Shown here in pieces: positions 8,123 through 16,281 of a stretch of 62,460 nt of DNA. Source of the stretch: Rhodospirillaceae bacterium (GTDB lineage: Bacteria > Pseudomonadota > Alphaproteobacteria > SHVP01). Location: NCBI GenBank assembly GCA_002722055.1, contig PBKD01000008.1:1-62460 (forward strand), in the 5' to 3' direction. The number at the start of each line of letters is the position of its first letter. The stretch's first letter is position 1. The position numbers were made by a program, and so were the translations under genes. The notes under the pieces are model-generated. The model made no database searches and was not told the DNA's origin. It saw nothing but the letters and a program-made list of their open reading frames with translations.

Positions 8123-9755
8123 TTTTTTTATTGACTTTCCCATCCCATCTTATTTTTTTCCTTATTAAATAATCTTCAATATACCAACTTATAGGACTGT
8201 AATGCCCTCTATTATCAATATATATTTTTTTCAAAGGCCAAGGCTTATAAGCGAGCAAATCTTCAGTAAAATACTCAATATACTTTCTTTCAAATTTATG
8301 CCACTTAGCTTTACCTAAAAAAATAAAAATGGCTTTGAAAAAAAATCTAATTACATTCAATAAAGGATTAATATTTTTTTTTGGGTTTAGTGCTATATTC
8401 TTCCATACATCACCCCAATTACTTTCATAAATAATATCTCTATATAATTTTTGACTAAATTTATTTTCAATAGAAATTTTTTCCCAATATTTTAAATATT
8501 CAAAATCCCACAGTGGCATTCGCCATTCATATCCAAAGAATTCATAATTTCTTGAGCCATTAATTACGTATTTAACTTGTCTATTATAAAACTCTATAGT
8601 TTCATATAAACCATAATAATTAATTTTTTTAAATCTCCTTTTTCCCAATATAGAATTTATCTGTTTTTTTAATAATTTTTTTACTATATCTTTATATTTT
8701 TTATTAAGTAGTGTGCTCCAATATTTATTGTGCTTTTCTATGTATTCATTAATTACAGTTTTTTTACTACTAATTTCATGGGTAAGGGATTTGGGGATAT
8801 GGTTACCTGAAATAAAGTCACCACTTTGCCCATTAACAAATATTGCATCCTTATGAATAAGGTTTCTTTTTTTTAATTCATATATCATAAAATATTCACT
8901 TATAAAATGAATGGAGTTTAGATTATCGCAATAATCTTCGTATTGTTTATAGTTATTTGAATAATAAAGCTTTCTTATAGAATCTGTTTTGTATGGTATT
9001 TTTATCCATTTATATCCTAATTTTCTTGCTACTTTTTTAGCTATTAGCATATCAGTATTATCTCTTTTTCCATAAGAGACACAAATTACGTTCTTATACC
9101 CAAAATGTTTAAGTCCAGATACAATAAACCTTGAGTCCCAGCCCCCCGAAAGTGGAACAACTATCTGTCTGTTATTAACACTTTTAATTAGCTTCTTAAT
9201 AATTTTCTCATTTAATTTTAATAAATTATTTTTAAAGTTAAATTTGTGATCATATATTTTCCATGGTTTCCATTCATAGTATTTTTTAAAAAAATATTTG
9301 TGGTCTTCAATCCATAAATATTCTCCTGGTAAAAAGGCTGATATTGGTTTATATAAAGTTGATTTATCTATGGTATACCCAGACATAGCAAATGATGTTG
9401 ATATAACAGGATTAACATCACTGCTTTTAATTTTAAGATACTCTGTAATAACCTTTCCATTATCAGCTATATGTATTGTATTATTCCTTAATGAAAAAAG
9501 TAAAGGATAAGAGCTGATCCTGTCAACACAGACAAAACTATAATTTTTAGTTTTTACAAATATTGAAAAGTTACCATCTATTAAACTAATTTTTTTTTTA
9601 ATATTTCTTTTATTTATTGAGCATAATAGTTTTAAAATTTCTAAATCAGAAAAATTATGGAAGTGTCCTATAATCCAAAAACTAGTATTATATTTCTTAT
9701 AATAACGCCAGGTTTTTTTTGAATTTAAAAAAGTAATATTTTTTATATAGACCAT
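8115..9755 (-). CDS. Asparagine-synthetase-like protein lacking the catalytic Cys
   Basis: A 546-residue protein with asparagine synthetase B architecture. The N-terminal half resembles the glutaminase domain (SLIDGNFSIFV, CVDRISSYPL, GEYLWIE) but starts MVYIKN, so the essential N-terminal Cys is missing. The synthetase half has an intact PP-loop PLSGGWDSR (about residues 202-210), and a later segment YEWRMPLWD is family-typical. Without a working glutaminase it may use free ammonia, get ammonia from a partner, or form an amide with another amine, as beta-lactam synthetases do. It converges on the class II glutaminase fusion, overlapping 8 bases. A role in modifying a uronic-acid or amino-acid substituent of a glycan is inference. 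Confidence 0.75.
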   Translation of the reverse strand: MVYIKNITFLNSKKTWRYYKKYNTSFWIIGHFHNFSDLEILKLLCSINKRNIKKKISLIDGNFSIFVKTKNYSFVCVDRISSYPLLFSLRNNTIHIADNGKVITEYLKIKSSDVNPVISTSFAMSGYTIDKSTLYKPISAFLPGEYLWIEDHKYFFKKYYEWKPWKIYDHKFNFKNNLLKLNEKIIKKLIKSVNNRQIVVPLSGGWDSRFIVSGLKHFGYKNVICVSYGKRDNTDMLIAKKVARKLGYKWIKIPYKTDSIRKLYYSNNYKQYEDYCDNLNSIHFISEYFMIYELKKRNLIHKDAIFVNGQSGDFISGNHIPKSLTHEISSKKTVINEYIEKHNKYWSTLLNKKYKDIVKKLLKKQINSILGKRRFKKINYYGLYETIEFYNRQVKYVINGSRNYEFFGYEWRMPLWDFEYLKYWEKISIENKFSQKLYRDIIYESNWGDVWKNIALNPKKNINPLLNVIRFFFKAIFIFLGKAKWHKFERKYIEYFTEDLLAYKPWPLKKIYIDNRGHYSPISWYIEDYLIRKKIRWDGKVNKKTT

Positions 9756-9786
9756 TAATTATTTTCAAAGCATCTTCAGTCAATTA

Positions 9787-10698
9787 CTAAATAGTTTTCT
9801 TTGATAATGTCTGTAACATAAAAAAATTTTTAAGTAATCTAGCTAATAAAAGACCTAAAATTGGAACCTTAAAAATATAATATAAAATTTTTCTTAGTAA
9901 TATAGGATTATCTTTGTCATAGTTATCAAAATTTGTATTTCTTACTAACCTCTCTAAGGTTAGTTCATTAAATGATCCCATATATTTTAAAATTCTTTGA
10001 TAATGAAATTTAGGAGTTCTAAGCATTAAAAATTCTCCATTATATTTTTTAGCAATTTGAGCACCTTCGTGTAATAAGAATTGTTTATTCTGTAAAGATT
10101 TGAATACTCCATATATCATAGGTTGTAAAAATTTTGGAAACCAATGTGCAAACCAAAGTCTAGAATGAGAGTCATAAGGAACTAAGAGATGAGGAACCTC
10201 ATGAAATGCATAACCATTTTTTTTCAAAACTCTAGCTTCTTCTGAATAATATAACTCTATACAGTTATCCTGAACATGTTCTAGGACTTGTAAACTAAAT
10301 ATAAAATCAAATTTATTATCTATGAAAGGTAGTAGCTTCCCCTCAGTGGTGAAAAACCTTTTCTCTGAAATTGAGAATTTTTTTTTAAGTATAAGATTTA
10401 GATGATCAACTTCATCATTTTTATTAACTCCATATATATTTGTATAACCTAGAGCAATGAAATAAAAGGACTTTAATGCGGACCCGCAACCATGATCTAA
10501 GATAAATATTTTATCTTTATTTTTATTTTTGCCAGCTTTTTTTAAACTACTGACTAAATTAACCAAAAAATCTGGACAATTATGATTAACTTTTTTTGCT
10601 AACAATTCAAATTTTTCCCACTCACTTTCTACAAATTTTTTATTTTTTGCAGAATGTGTAATTTTATTAAAAGCTAGTTTTAAATCGTTCCAGGACAT
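9787..10698 (-). CDS. Class I SAM-dependent methyltransferase
   Basis: A 303-residue methyltransferase-like protein with motif I ILDHGCGSALKSF (about residues 66-78) and FSLQVLEHVQD (about 132-142), which matches the motif IV region of Methyltransf_11/23. It starts at an ATG 31 bases upstream of the asparagine-synthetase-like frame on the same strand, with the methyltransferase first, so the two are likely co-transcribed. The C-terminal ~60 residues are hydrophobic and basic (VPILGLLLARLLKNFF) and could associate with the membrane. The substrate is unknown. Confidence 0.75.
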   Translation of the reverse strand: MSWNDLKLAFNKITHSAKNKKFVESEWEKFELLAKKVNHNCPDFLVNLVSSLKKAGKNKNKDKIFILDHGCGSALKSFYFIALGYTNIYGVNKNDEVDHLNLILKKKFSISEKRFFTTEGKLLPFIDNKFDFIFSLQVLEHVQDNCIELYYSEEARVLKKNGYAFHEVPHLLVPYDSHSRLWFAHWFPKFLQPMIYGVFKSLQNKQFLLHEGAQIAKKYNGEFLMLRTPKFHYQRILKYMGSFNELTLERLVRNTNFDNYDKDNPILLRKILYYIFKVPILGLLLARLLKNFFMLQTLSKKTI

Positions 10699-10801
10699 CT
10701 ATTTATTATAACAAACAAAAGAATATTTTAAATAATAAATTTTTGAGACTTATAGGTAGGTTTTTTCTATAACTAACTCTTTTTATATGATTGTAATTTT
10801 T

Positions 10802-11233
10802 TTATAAACTTTTTTTACATTTTTGTGCAGCAAAAAATACTCTTCCTTTGTATTTAATTGCATAAGTACATTCAGCTCCTATCATTTTTTTCCATTTTCC
10901 CTGACCATCTATCATAATCATCTTTCCCACACCTGCATTTATATCTGATTTTCTAATTCCCTTACCTATCATTTTTTCGTTATCCTGGTCTATATATTCA
11001 CAATAAAATTTCATATCGTTCTGATTATCTTCTATAGTAGACATTCCTTGACATTTTCCTTCTCCATAATTACCTAAACTATCTTCCCATGTTCCATAAT
11101 TATTAAAATTAATTGCTTCGTCATTTGAATTAAAATTAAGTTTTTTAATTTCGCTAAAACCAGAGTACTTGAAATTCCAATCTATTGAATAAGAATTAAA
11201 AGAAATAAGAAATATTAAAATATAGAGTCTCAT
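10802..11233 (-). CDS. Small exported protein of unknown function
   Basis: A 143-residue protein I cannot assign. It has a short signal-peptide-like N-terminus (MRLYILIFLISFNSYS, hydrophobic residues 3-14), so it is probably periplasmic or surface-exposed. The mature part is beta-rich and carries four cysteines (GKCQG, FYCEY, AECTY, AQKCKK) that could form two disulfides, plus a Gly-rich stretch around residues 90-105. It is the last gene before tRNA-Tyr, with about 300 bases of degraded-looking DNA between. Nothing in the sequence links it to sugar synthesis. Confidence 0.6.
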   Translation of the reverse strand: MRLYILIFLISFNSYSIDWNFKYSGFSEIKKLNFNSNDEAINFNNYGTWEDSLGNYGEGKCQGMSTIEDNQNDMKFYCEYIDQDNEKMIGKGIRKSDINAGVGKMIMIDGQGKWKKMIGAECTYAIKYKGRVFFAAQKCKKSL

Positions 11234-11268
11234 AAAATAAATATAGCTTAATTAAATCATCCTATCAA

Positions 11269-11520
11269 TTATCTGTTCATAGAAGCTGACCACCATTTTA
11301 AAGTAGCAGATGTAAAGATACCTAAACTAGTCTTAGTACCTAAGTTCTTACTTCTACCTGACAGCACTTTTAAGATATTAGTATCGTAACCAAGTTCTTC
11401 AAATTTTTTAAGTTTAATATTTTTACAAATACCTCCTGTATGTCATCTGTACGTCAAAGTTAAAAAGTACCTTGAGTGTTTGCTGTGTTACTGTTGTTTC
11501 TTGAAGGCTTAATAACCTTA
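11269..11520 (-). pseudogene. Possible relic of a short gene beside the tRNA-Tyr 3' end
   Basis: On the minus strand, about 55 codons read without a stop down to a TAA at 11271-11269, with protein-like composition (segments such as KKFEELGYDTNIL and LKWWSASMNR). A second frame just upstream reads TVTQQTLKVLFNF and stops near 11430. The frame of the longer piece has a TGA upstream and no usable start, so together they look like two frames of one decayed gene. The position beside the 3' end of tRNA-Tyr would suit a lost integrase, but no recombinase motif is visible. Identification is not possible from this much sequence. Confidence 0.25.
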
Positions 11521-11538
11521 TTAAACATTAGGAGTCTA

Positions 11539-11624
11539 TGGTGGAGGGGGTAGGATTCGAACCTACGTACTCAAATGAGGGCAGATTTACAGTCTGCTGC
11601 CTTTAACCACTCGGCCACCCCTCC
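11539..11624 (-). tRNA. tRNA-Tyr (anticodon GTA)
   Basis: The reverse complement gives an 86-base class II tRNA with encoded CCA. The acceptor stem starts GGAGGGG, the anticodon stem-loop contains ACTGTAAAT with anticodon GTA, and there is a long variable arm before GGTTCGAATCC. Its 3' end faces the first cargo block. In many proteobacteria it lies directly upstream of tRNA-Gly(TCC) and tuf. Confidence 0.97.
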
Positions 11625-11795
11625 TATCATTTAATATAAAATTGTATAATATCAATCAATTTTATATATGCAAGTAATGTATAATATAATTTACGAAAGA
11701 ATTTATCTACGTATTATTATATTTGTATTAGTTCAAAATTAATATTAAATTATATTATTAAATAATATTTTAACGTTATCCATTGGAGTTTTTTT

Positions 11796-12398
11796 TTGAA
11801 TAATAATTTATATTTAGTAGGGCACAGTGAAGAGTTAATATTATTATCAAGAAAAGCTAATATTAATTTTTCTGGAATAATTGATATTAAGAAAAATATA
11901 AAATCAAGTAAATATAAAGTTTTTGAAGAAAATGATGAAAACATTTCTAACCTCCCAATAAAAAATGTAGTAATAGGAGTTGATAGCCCAATAAAGAGAC
12001 AAAAACTTTTCAATTATTATGAAAAAGCAAATGTCAAAATTATATCGCTGTATGAAAAAAAACCCAACGATAGTTGTTCTTTTAAAGAAGGTCTGATAAT
12101 TCAGGAAAACTGTTTTATATCAACAAATTGTATATTTGGTAAAAACGTTAGAATTAATGTTGGCTCAACTATTATGCATGATGTTCAAATAGGAGATTTT
12201 GTTACGATTGCGCCAAGAGCAGTAGTACTTGGTAGAGTAAAGGTTTCAAACAACGTATACATAGGGGCTAATAGTACTATATTACAAGATATTAAAATAG
12301 GAGAAAACTCTGTAATTGGAGCTGGTGCTGTTGTTACAAAAAACGTACCAAGAAATTGTATTGCTAGAGGAGTACCTGCTAAATTTTATTCAAATTGA
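11796..12398 (+). CDS. NeuD/PglD-type sugar O- or N-acetyltransferase
   Basis: A 200-residue acetyltransferase of the NeuD/PglD family. The N-terminal ~75 residues form the small Rossmann-like nucleotide-sugar-binding domain (LYLVGHSEE). From about residue 100 come left-handed beta-helix hexapeptide repeats (IGDFVTIAPRAVVLGRV, IGANSTILQDIKIG) ending in VIGAGAVVTKNVP and the C-terminal GVPAKF typical of the fold. It uses acetyl-CoA to acetylate a sugar or sialic-acid-like precursor in the cytoplasm. The frame starts with TTG at 11796, supported by GGAG eight bases upstream; no ATG lies near. It stands just downstream of the tRNA-Tyr 5' end. The exact substrate is unknown. Confidence 0.85.
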   Translation: MNNNLYLVGHSEELILLSRKANINFSGIIDIKKNIKSSKYKVFEENDENISNLPIKNVVIGVDSPIKRQKLFNYYEKANVKIISLYEKKPNDSCSFKEGLIIQENCFISTNCIFGKNVRINVGSTIMHDVQIGDFVTIAPRAVVLGRVKVSNNVYIGANSTILQDIKIGENSVIGAGAVVTKNVPRNCIARGVPAKFYSN

Positions 12399-12494
12399 AA
12401 TTGTTCTATATCTTTTTTTCATCATCTAATAGTTTACTAAATACACTTCAATTTAATTATTGATTTTTCTTTTAAATTTTGTTGTATTACTTTG

Positions 12495-13436
12495 ATGGTA
12501 TCTAAAAATCAAGATATACTATGTGCTTGCTTTGACATTAAAAAGAGCTATGTAACTAATTACCTCAAAAGAGATGATGCCAATATAGAATATCTGTATT
12601 CTTCAACTAAAATAGGAAGTAAATGTACTGCATGTTTAGCAGATATAGACTTATTATTAAGCAATACTCATGATATTGACAGTGTATTAGATAAGAGAAT
12701 TAAAGATAGCAATGAAAAATTTGAAATTGCTTATCAAGGAAGACATCCTGATGAAAGGCTGGATTCAGGCATATTTTTTAATGATAACGGAATGACAACT
12801 AGTATAGTTCTTGCTAATCATAATCCGTTATTTAGAGATACTGATGAATCTGTAGATCACAAATATCATATAAGGCTTTTTTCAGAAAATGGACAAGTTA
12901 CTACCAACATAAAAGGCCTATCTAAAGTTGGGCAAACTCTTACTATTAATTTAATTGAATATGAAAAATGTCCTAAAAGAGGATGGTATTTAATTTCTTT
13001 ACTTCCATTAAAACCAGGATTTTATGGTACATTAAGACCACAAATTTTAGTAAAAGGTAATAATTGGGCATTGACTACCCATGTTCAACCTCACATACAT
13101 GCTAGTTATGGTCCAGGGAAGCTACCCAGAAGATCACATATGTACATAAAATCTGTCGAAGGTAAGACCAATACTTCATTATCTATAATAAATGCCTCAA
13201 ATAAACAAGGAGACTTTACTGTAGAATTGAGTGAGGACGATTATCTAGAGACCTATACAAATAAAATTTCACCTAATGGTTCGGTGATAGTTGATCTAGA
13301 TAAAAAAATAGCTTGTTTTCCAGAAGATGGAGTGCTATTAATTGCAGTTAGAAGCAGTGTACCTACTAGAAAACACATAATTATGGAGAGTGAAAATGGA
13401 ACAATTAGTATGGACCATTTTCCCAATACAGTATGA
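12495..13436 (+). CDS. BFD-type [2Fe-2S] motif fused to a domain of unknown function
   Basis: This 313-residue protein begins with a segment matching the bacterioferritin-associated ferredoxin (BFD-like) [2Fe-2S] motif. Cys10-x-Cys12, a 31-residue spacer, then Cys44-x-x-Cys47 in the context TKIGSKCTAC is the family's CxC-x31-CxxC pattern. The remaining ~250 residues look like all-beta structure (LFSENGQVTT, KTNTSLSIINASN, ISPNGSVIVDL) and belong to no family I recognise. I chose the ATG at 12495 over an adjoining TTG at 12492; no clear ribosome-binding site separates them. It overlaps the next gene by four bases (ATGA), so the pair is translationally coupled. The C-terminal part resembles the end of that neighbour. 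A redox or iron-sulfur role in a carbohydrate locus is inference. Confidence 0.65.
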   Translation: MVSKNQDILCACFDIKKSYVTNYLKRDDANIEYLYSSTKIGSKCTACLADIDLLLSNTHDIDSVLDKRIKDSNEKFEIAYQGRHPDERLDSGIFFNDNGMTTSIVLANHNPLFRDTDESVDHKYHIRLFSENGQVTTNIKGLSKVGQTLTINLIEYEKCPKRGWYLISLLPLKPGFYGTLRPQILVKGNNWALTTHVQPHIHASYGPGKLPRRSHMYIKSVEGKTNTSLSIINASNKQGDFTVELSEDDYLETYTNKISPNGSVIVDLDKKIACFPEDGVLLIAVRSSVPTRKHIIMESENGTISMDHFPNTV

Positions 13437-14257
13437 ATAAGTTTTTCCACTATTGTTCACCACTAATTTATCCTGTAATGCCTGAAAAAGCAGGAAGGAC
13501 TATAATAAAGTTAGATTTTGCAGCAATAATCATGAATCATGTTCCTGTAAACATCGAGCTTGAAGATGCTATTATTGATGTTGAAGTTGATGTTTTTTAT
13601 AATGGCGAACTGCAGAATACAAAAAAATTCGAGGTTGAAGTTAAAGATAAAAAAATGAGTCCCAGATACTTCCAAGAAAGCTATCAGTTGCCAGGGTTTG
13701 GTTATGCTCAAATATCTTTATTTACTAAAAAGCCTTATTTTAGCAAAATTGAAACTGAGAAAGGTTATGCATTATTAGTTGGTAAAAAAGCTGTAATATC
13801 AACTGTTCTACCTCAGTCAAAATATTCAGAACCTCTAATTATTGCTAATATGAAAACTACGGGCACTTTTAATTTAGTAAATCCAGCTCATTATTTAGAC
13901 AAAGGTGCTGGTATATCTAATTCCGCACTTTTGATTAATCCATATGATGGACCAATCGTTGCATTAATAATTAGCGATGAAAATAAAAAAATAAGAAAAA
14001 AAATGCCCGGGAAAAGTGCCATAATAGTAAATCTTGCCGAACTTATTTCGGAAAAAAGACCTACTTGTGTGCTTTACTCTGGAAGTAATAGATATACAGG
14101 ATGGGACATTAGGCACAAATATGGGGAAGTAAATTCTATTACAAATATTGACCATCTAGAATATTATAGAGCGCTTCCGACATATAAAGATAAGACAATA
14201 TATCAAAATATTAAACATCAAGTTAAAAAAGTAGCTAGAAATTTTAATAGATATTAA
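13433..14257 (+). CDS. Unknown beta-rich partner of the BFD-domain protein
   Basis: A 274-residue protein with no recognised family and no signal peptide or membrane span. It is predicted mostly beta. The segment from about residue 165 (ALLINPYDGP ... KMPGKSAIIVNLAEL ... NIDHLEYYRA) follows the same order of hydrophobic strands as the C-terminal part of the preceding protein (SLSIINASNK ... KISPNGSVIVDLDK ... SMDHF). That suggests the two share a domain that arose by duplication. The start codon lies inside the preceding stop (ATGA), implying coupled translation and probably a complex. The basic tail (HQVKKVARNF) resembles tails of some glycan-locus proteins. It converges closely with the CysQ-like gene. 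Confidence 0.6.
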   Translation: MNKFFHYCSPLIYPVMPEKAGRTIIKLDFAAIIMNHVPVNIELEDAIIDVEVDVFYNGELQNTKKFEVEVKDKKMSPRYFQESYQLPGFGYAQISLFTKKPYFSKIETEKGYALLVGKKAVISTVLPQSKYSEPLIIANMKTTGTFNLVNPAHYLDKGAGISNSALLINPYDGPIVALIISDENKKIRKKMPGKSAIIVNLAELISEKRPTCVLYSGSNRYTGWDIRHKYGEVNSITNIDHLEYYRALPTYKDKTIYQNIKHQVKKVARNFNRY

Positions 14258-14260
14258 AAT

Positions 14261-15061
14261 TTAAACATTTTGTAGATTGAGCTTATCTATATTTGATTTT
14301 TTGTTATAACCAGCAGAAAAAACTATAAACTTACCTGTCTTAGAACTTGGGGTTTTATAGTTAATTGGTTTACCATTGATACCAAGTGTGATGCCCCCCG
14401 TATTTCTTACGATAGCATCACCTGCTGCTATGTCCCATTTGCTTATAGGGTCTAATCTCGGATATATATCTGCTTTACCCTCTGCAACACTGCAAAACTT
14501 TAGAGAAGAGGATAGTTTTTTAATATTAGATAGTTTATTCTTTTCTAAAAATATTTTAGTTGTTGGGTCTAATCCTTGAGAGCAAAGTATTATAGGACTT
14601 CTAATATTCTTTTTAATACTTACAAGCTTTATTATTTTATTATTTGCAAATAAATAAGAATTTTTTTTAAATGAATACCATATTTTTTTAGATGGCGGAT
14701 GTCCTATTACACCAAACTCTGGAAAACCATTTTTTATTAAGGCTATATTTACAGTAAACTCGTTTCCTTGTTTTGCAAAATTACTTGTGCCATCTATAGG
14801 GTCAATTAACCAATACGTGTCATTTAAAAAAAAATTTTTTTCAAGTTTTTTTTCTTCACTTATAACTAAGGTGTCTTTGTCAAAATCTCTTAATTTGCTA
14901 CAAATATAATTGTCAACATCAATATCTGCTTGTGTAATGATTGACCCATCATTTTTGAAGAATTTAATATTTTTTTTAGAAGTTTTAATGATTTCAAAAG
15001 ATTTTTGTATTATTGCAATTATTTCCTGCAACTTTACATTTGCATTTATATAGTTATTCAT
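14261..15061 (-). CDS. cysQ: CysQ-like 3'(2'),5'-bisphosphate nucleotidase / inositol-phosphatase superfamily
   Basis: A 266-residue Mg2+-dependent phosphatase of the inositol monophosphatase superfamily. Motifs visible in order are EEKK (metal ligand region, about residues 70-73), WLIDPIDGTSNF (about 84-95) and KWDIAAGDAIVRNTGG (about 211-226), which hold the catalytic acidic residues. Length and motifs fit CysQ, which removes the 3' phosphate from PAP produced by sulfotransferases. CysQ-like genes often sit beside polysaccharide loci where sulfation occurs. No sulfotransferase is visible here, so an inositol- or sugar-phosphate phosphatase remains possible. It is transcribed toward the BFD cassette. 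Confidence 0.78.
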   Translation of the reverse strand: MNNYINANVKLQEIIAIIQKSFEIIKTSKKNIKFFKNDGSIITQADIDVDNYICSKLRDFDKDTLVISEEKKLEKNFFLNDTYWLIDPIDGTSNFAKQGNEFTVNIALIKNGFPEFGVIGHPPSKKIWYSFKKNSYLFANNKIIKLVSIKKNIRSPIILCSQGLDPTTKIFLEKNKLSNIKKLSSSLKFCSVAEGKADIYPRLDPISKWDIAAGDAIVRNTGGITLGINGKPINYKTPSSKTGKFIVFSAGYNKKSNIDKLNLQNV

Positions 15062-15202
15062 ATTAAGTAATTTAATTTTTTTGATATTAATATATCATTA
15101 TATTATTACTATTGTATCGATATATAGAAATAAAAAAATCCTTAAAATTTTTCTTTTGCGAGTTATGATTAAAGTTAAAATATTTAAATTATACTTTTGA
15201 TT

Positions 15203-16009
15203 ATGAATATTAGAAAAAATAAAAAAAGCTATTGGATTTTTGGCAAGCATCCTGTCATATCAGCGATATTAAATCCTCATAGAAAAGTTTTAAGAATAAT
15301 TATTAGTAAAAATAAAGAAAAAATTTATGCAAAAACTTTAAAAGATAAACTCTTTATTAGCAAAAAGAATATTAATGTAGAAATACTTCCTACAAATCAC
15401 TTTAATAAAATAATTAATCATGGTGTCAATCAAGGCATAGGAATATTAGTTGAACCTTTAGAACTTATTAATATAAATAGCTTCTATAACCAAGTAAGTA
15501 ATAAGAAAACTAATATTTCAGTATTATTATCTGATATAAACGATCCTCATAATGTAGGTGCAATAATTAGATCAGCAGTAGCATTTGATATTAAGAATAT
15601 TTTTTTAAAAAAAAATAGATCTCCTCAAGATACTCAGACCATAGCTAAAGTTGCTTCTGGTGGCCTTGATAAAGTCAATATATATAATTTTGGTAATGCA
15701 GGAATAACATTTAAAATGTTGAAAAAAAAAGGATGGTACATAATGGGTTTAGAACTTAATACTAAATATACATTAAATACTATTAAAAAAGATAAGTTTA
15801 ATTTTGATAAAATTTTAATTATTATGGGGTCTGAGAGTTCTGGAATTAGTCCTTTTATTAAAAAAAATTGTGATATTTTAATCAAAATACCTATAAATTC
15901 TAATAATATAAATAGTTTAAATGTTTCGTGTGCCGCTGCAATAACTTTTTATCAAATAAATAGTCTTATAAATGATGATTCAAGCAATACTATTTCTCGT
16001 TCAAGGTAA
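15203..16009 (+). CDS. rlmB: 23S rRNA (guanosine-2'-O-)-methyltransferase RlmB (TrmH/SpoU family)
   Basis: A SPOUT-class rRNA methyltransferase of about 268 residues that 2'-O-methylates G2251 (E. coli numbering) in 23S rRNA. The N-terminal substrate-binding domain begins IFGKHPV. The knotted SAM domain carries SDINDPHNVGAIIRSA (about residues 112-127), IMGSESSGI (about 208-216) and IPINSNNINSLNVSCAAAI near the C-terminus, the three TrmH motifs. I place the start at ATG 15203 rather than the TTG two codons upstream. It diverges from cysQ and in alphaproteobacteria typically neighbours tRNA-Tyr/tRNA-Gly/tuf, so it is a core landmark embedded in the variable region. Confidence 0.93.
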   Translation: MNIRKNKKSYWIFGKHPVISAILNPHRKVLRIIISKNKEKIYAKTLKDKLFISKKNINVEILPTNHFNKIINHGVNQGIGILVEPLELININSFYNQVSNKKTNISVLLSDINDPHNVGAIIRSAVAFDIKNIFLKKNRSPQDTQTIAKVASGGLDKVNIYNFGNAGITFKMLKKKGWYIMGLELNTKYTLNTIKKDKFNFDKILIIMGSESSGISPFIKKNCDILIKIPINSNNINSLNVSCAAAITFYQINSLINDDSSNTISRSR

Positions 16010-16281
16010 TATTTTTAATTTAATAAATTTTTAATAATATTGTTTTAATATCTAATTTTAAAAAATAATTTACAACAGTTTAAACAAATATTAAAGCTTT
16101 GTATTTGTTAAAGCATCCACTCTAGTAACAAGTTCTAATTTTCTAATAACTTTCCTTCACCTATATTTACTTTCTATATAAAATTTTATTATAGCTTCTA
16201 AAAACTTTATTAATAATCAATTTAATATAGAAAATTTTTATGAAAATTGATTAGAAGACTTTTAAATGTTTCTCTTCATTA

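Noticed and set aside
16010-16281. Minus-strand fragment of about 20 codons after rlmB that reads like protein
   Set aside because: Too short, no start, and frames are broken by stops; not enough to call a gene relic.
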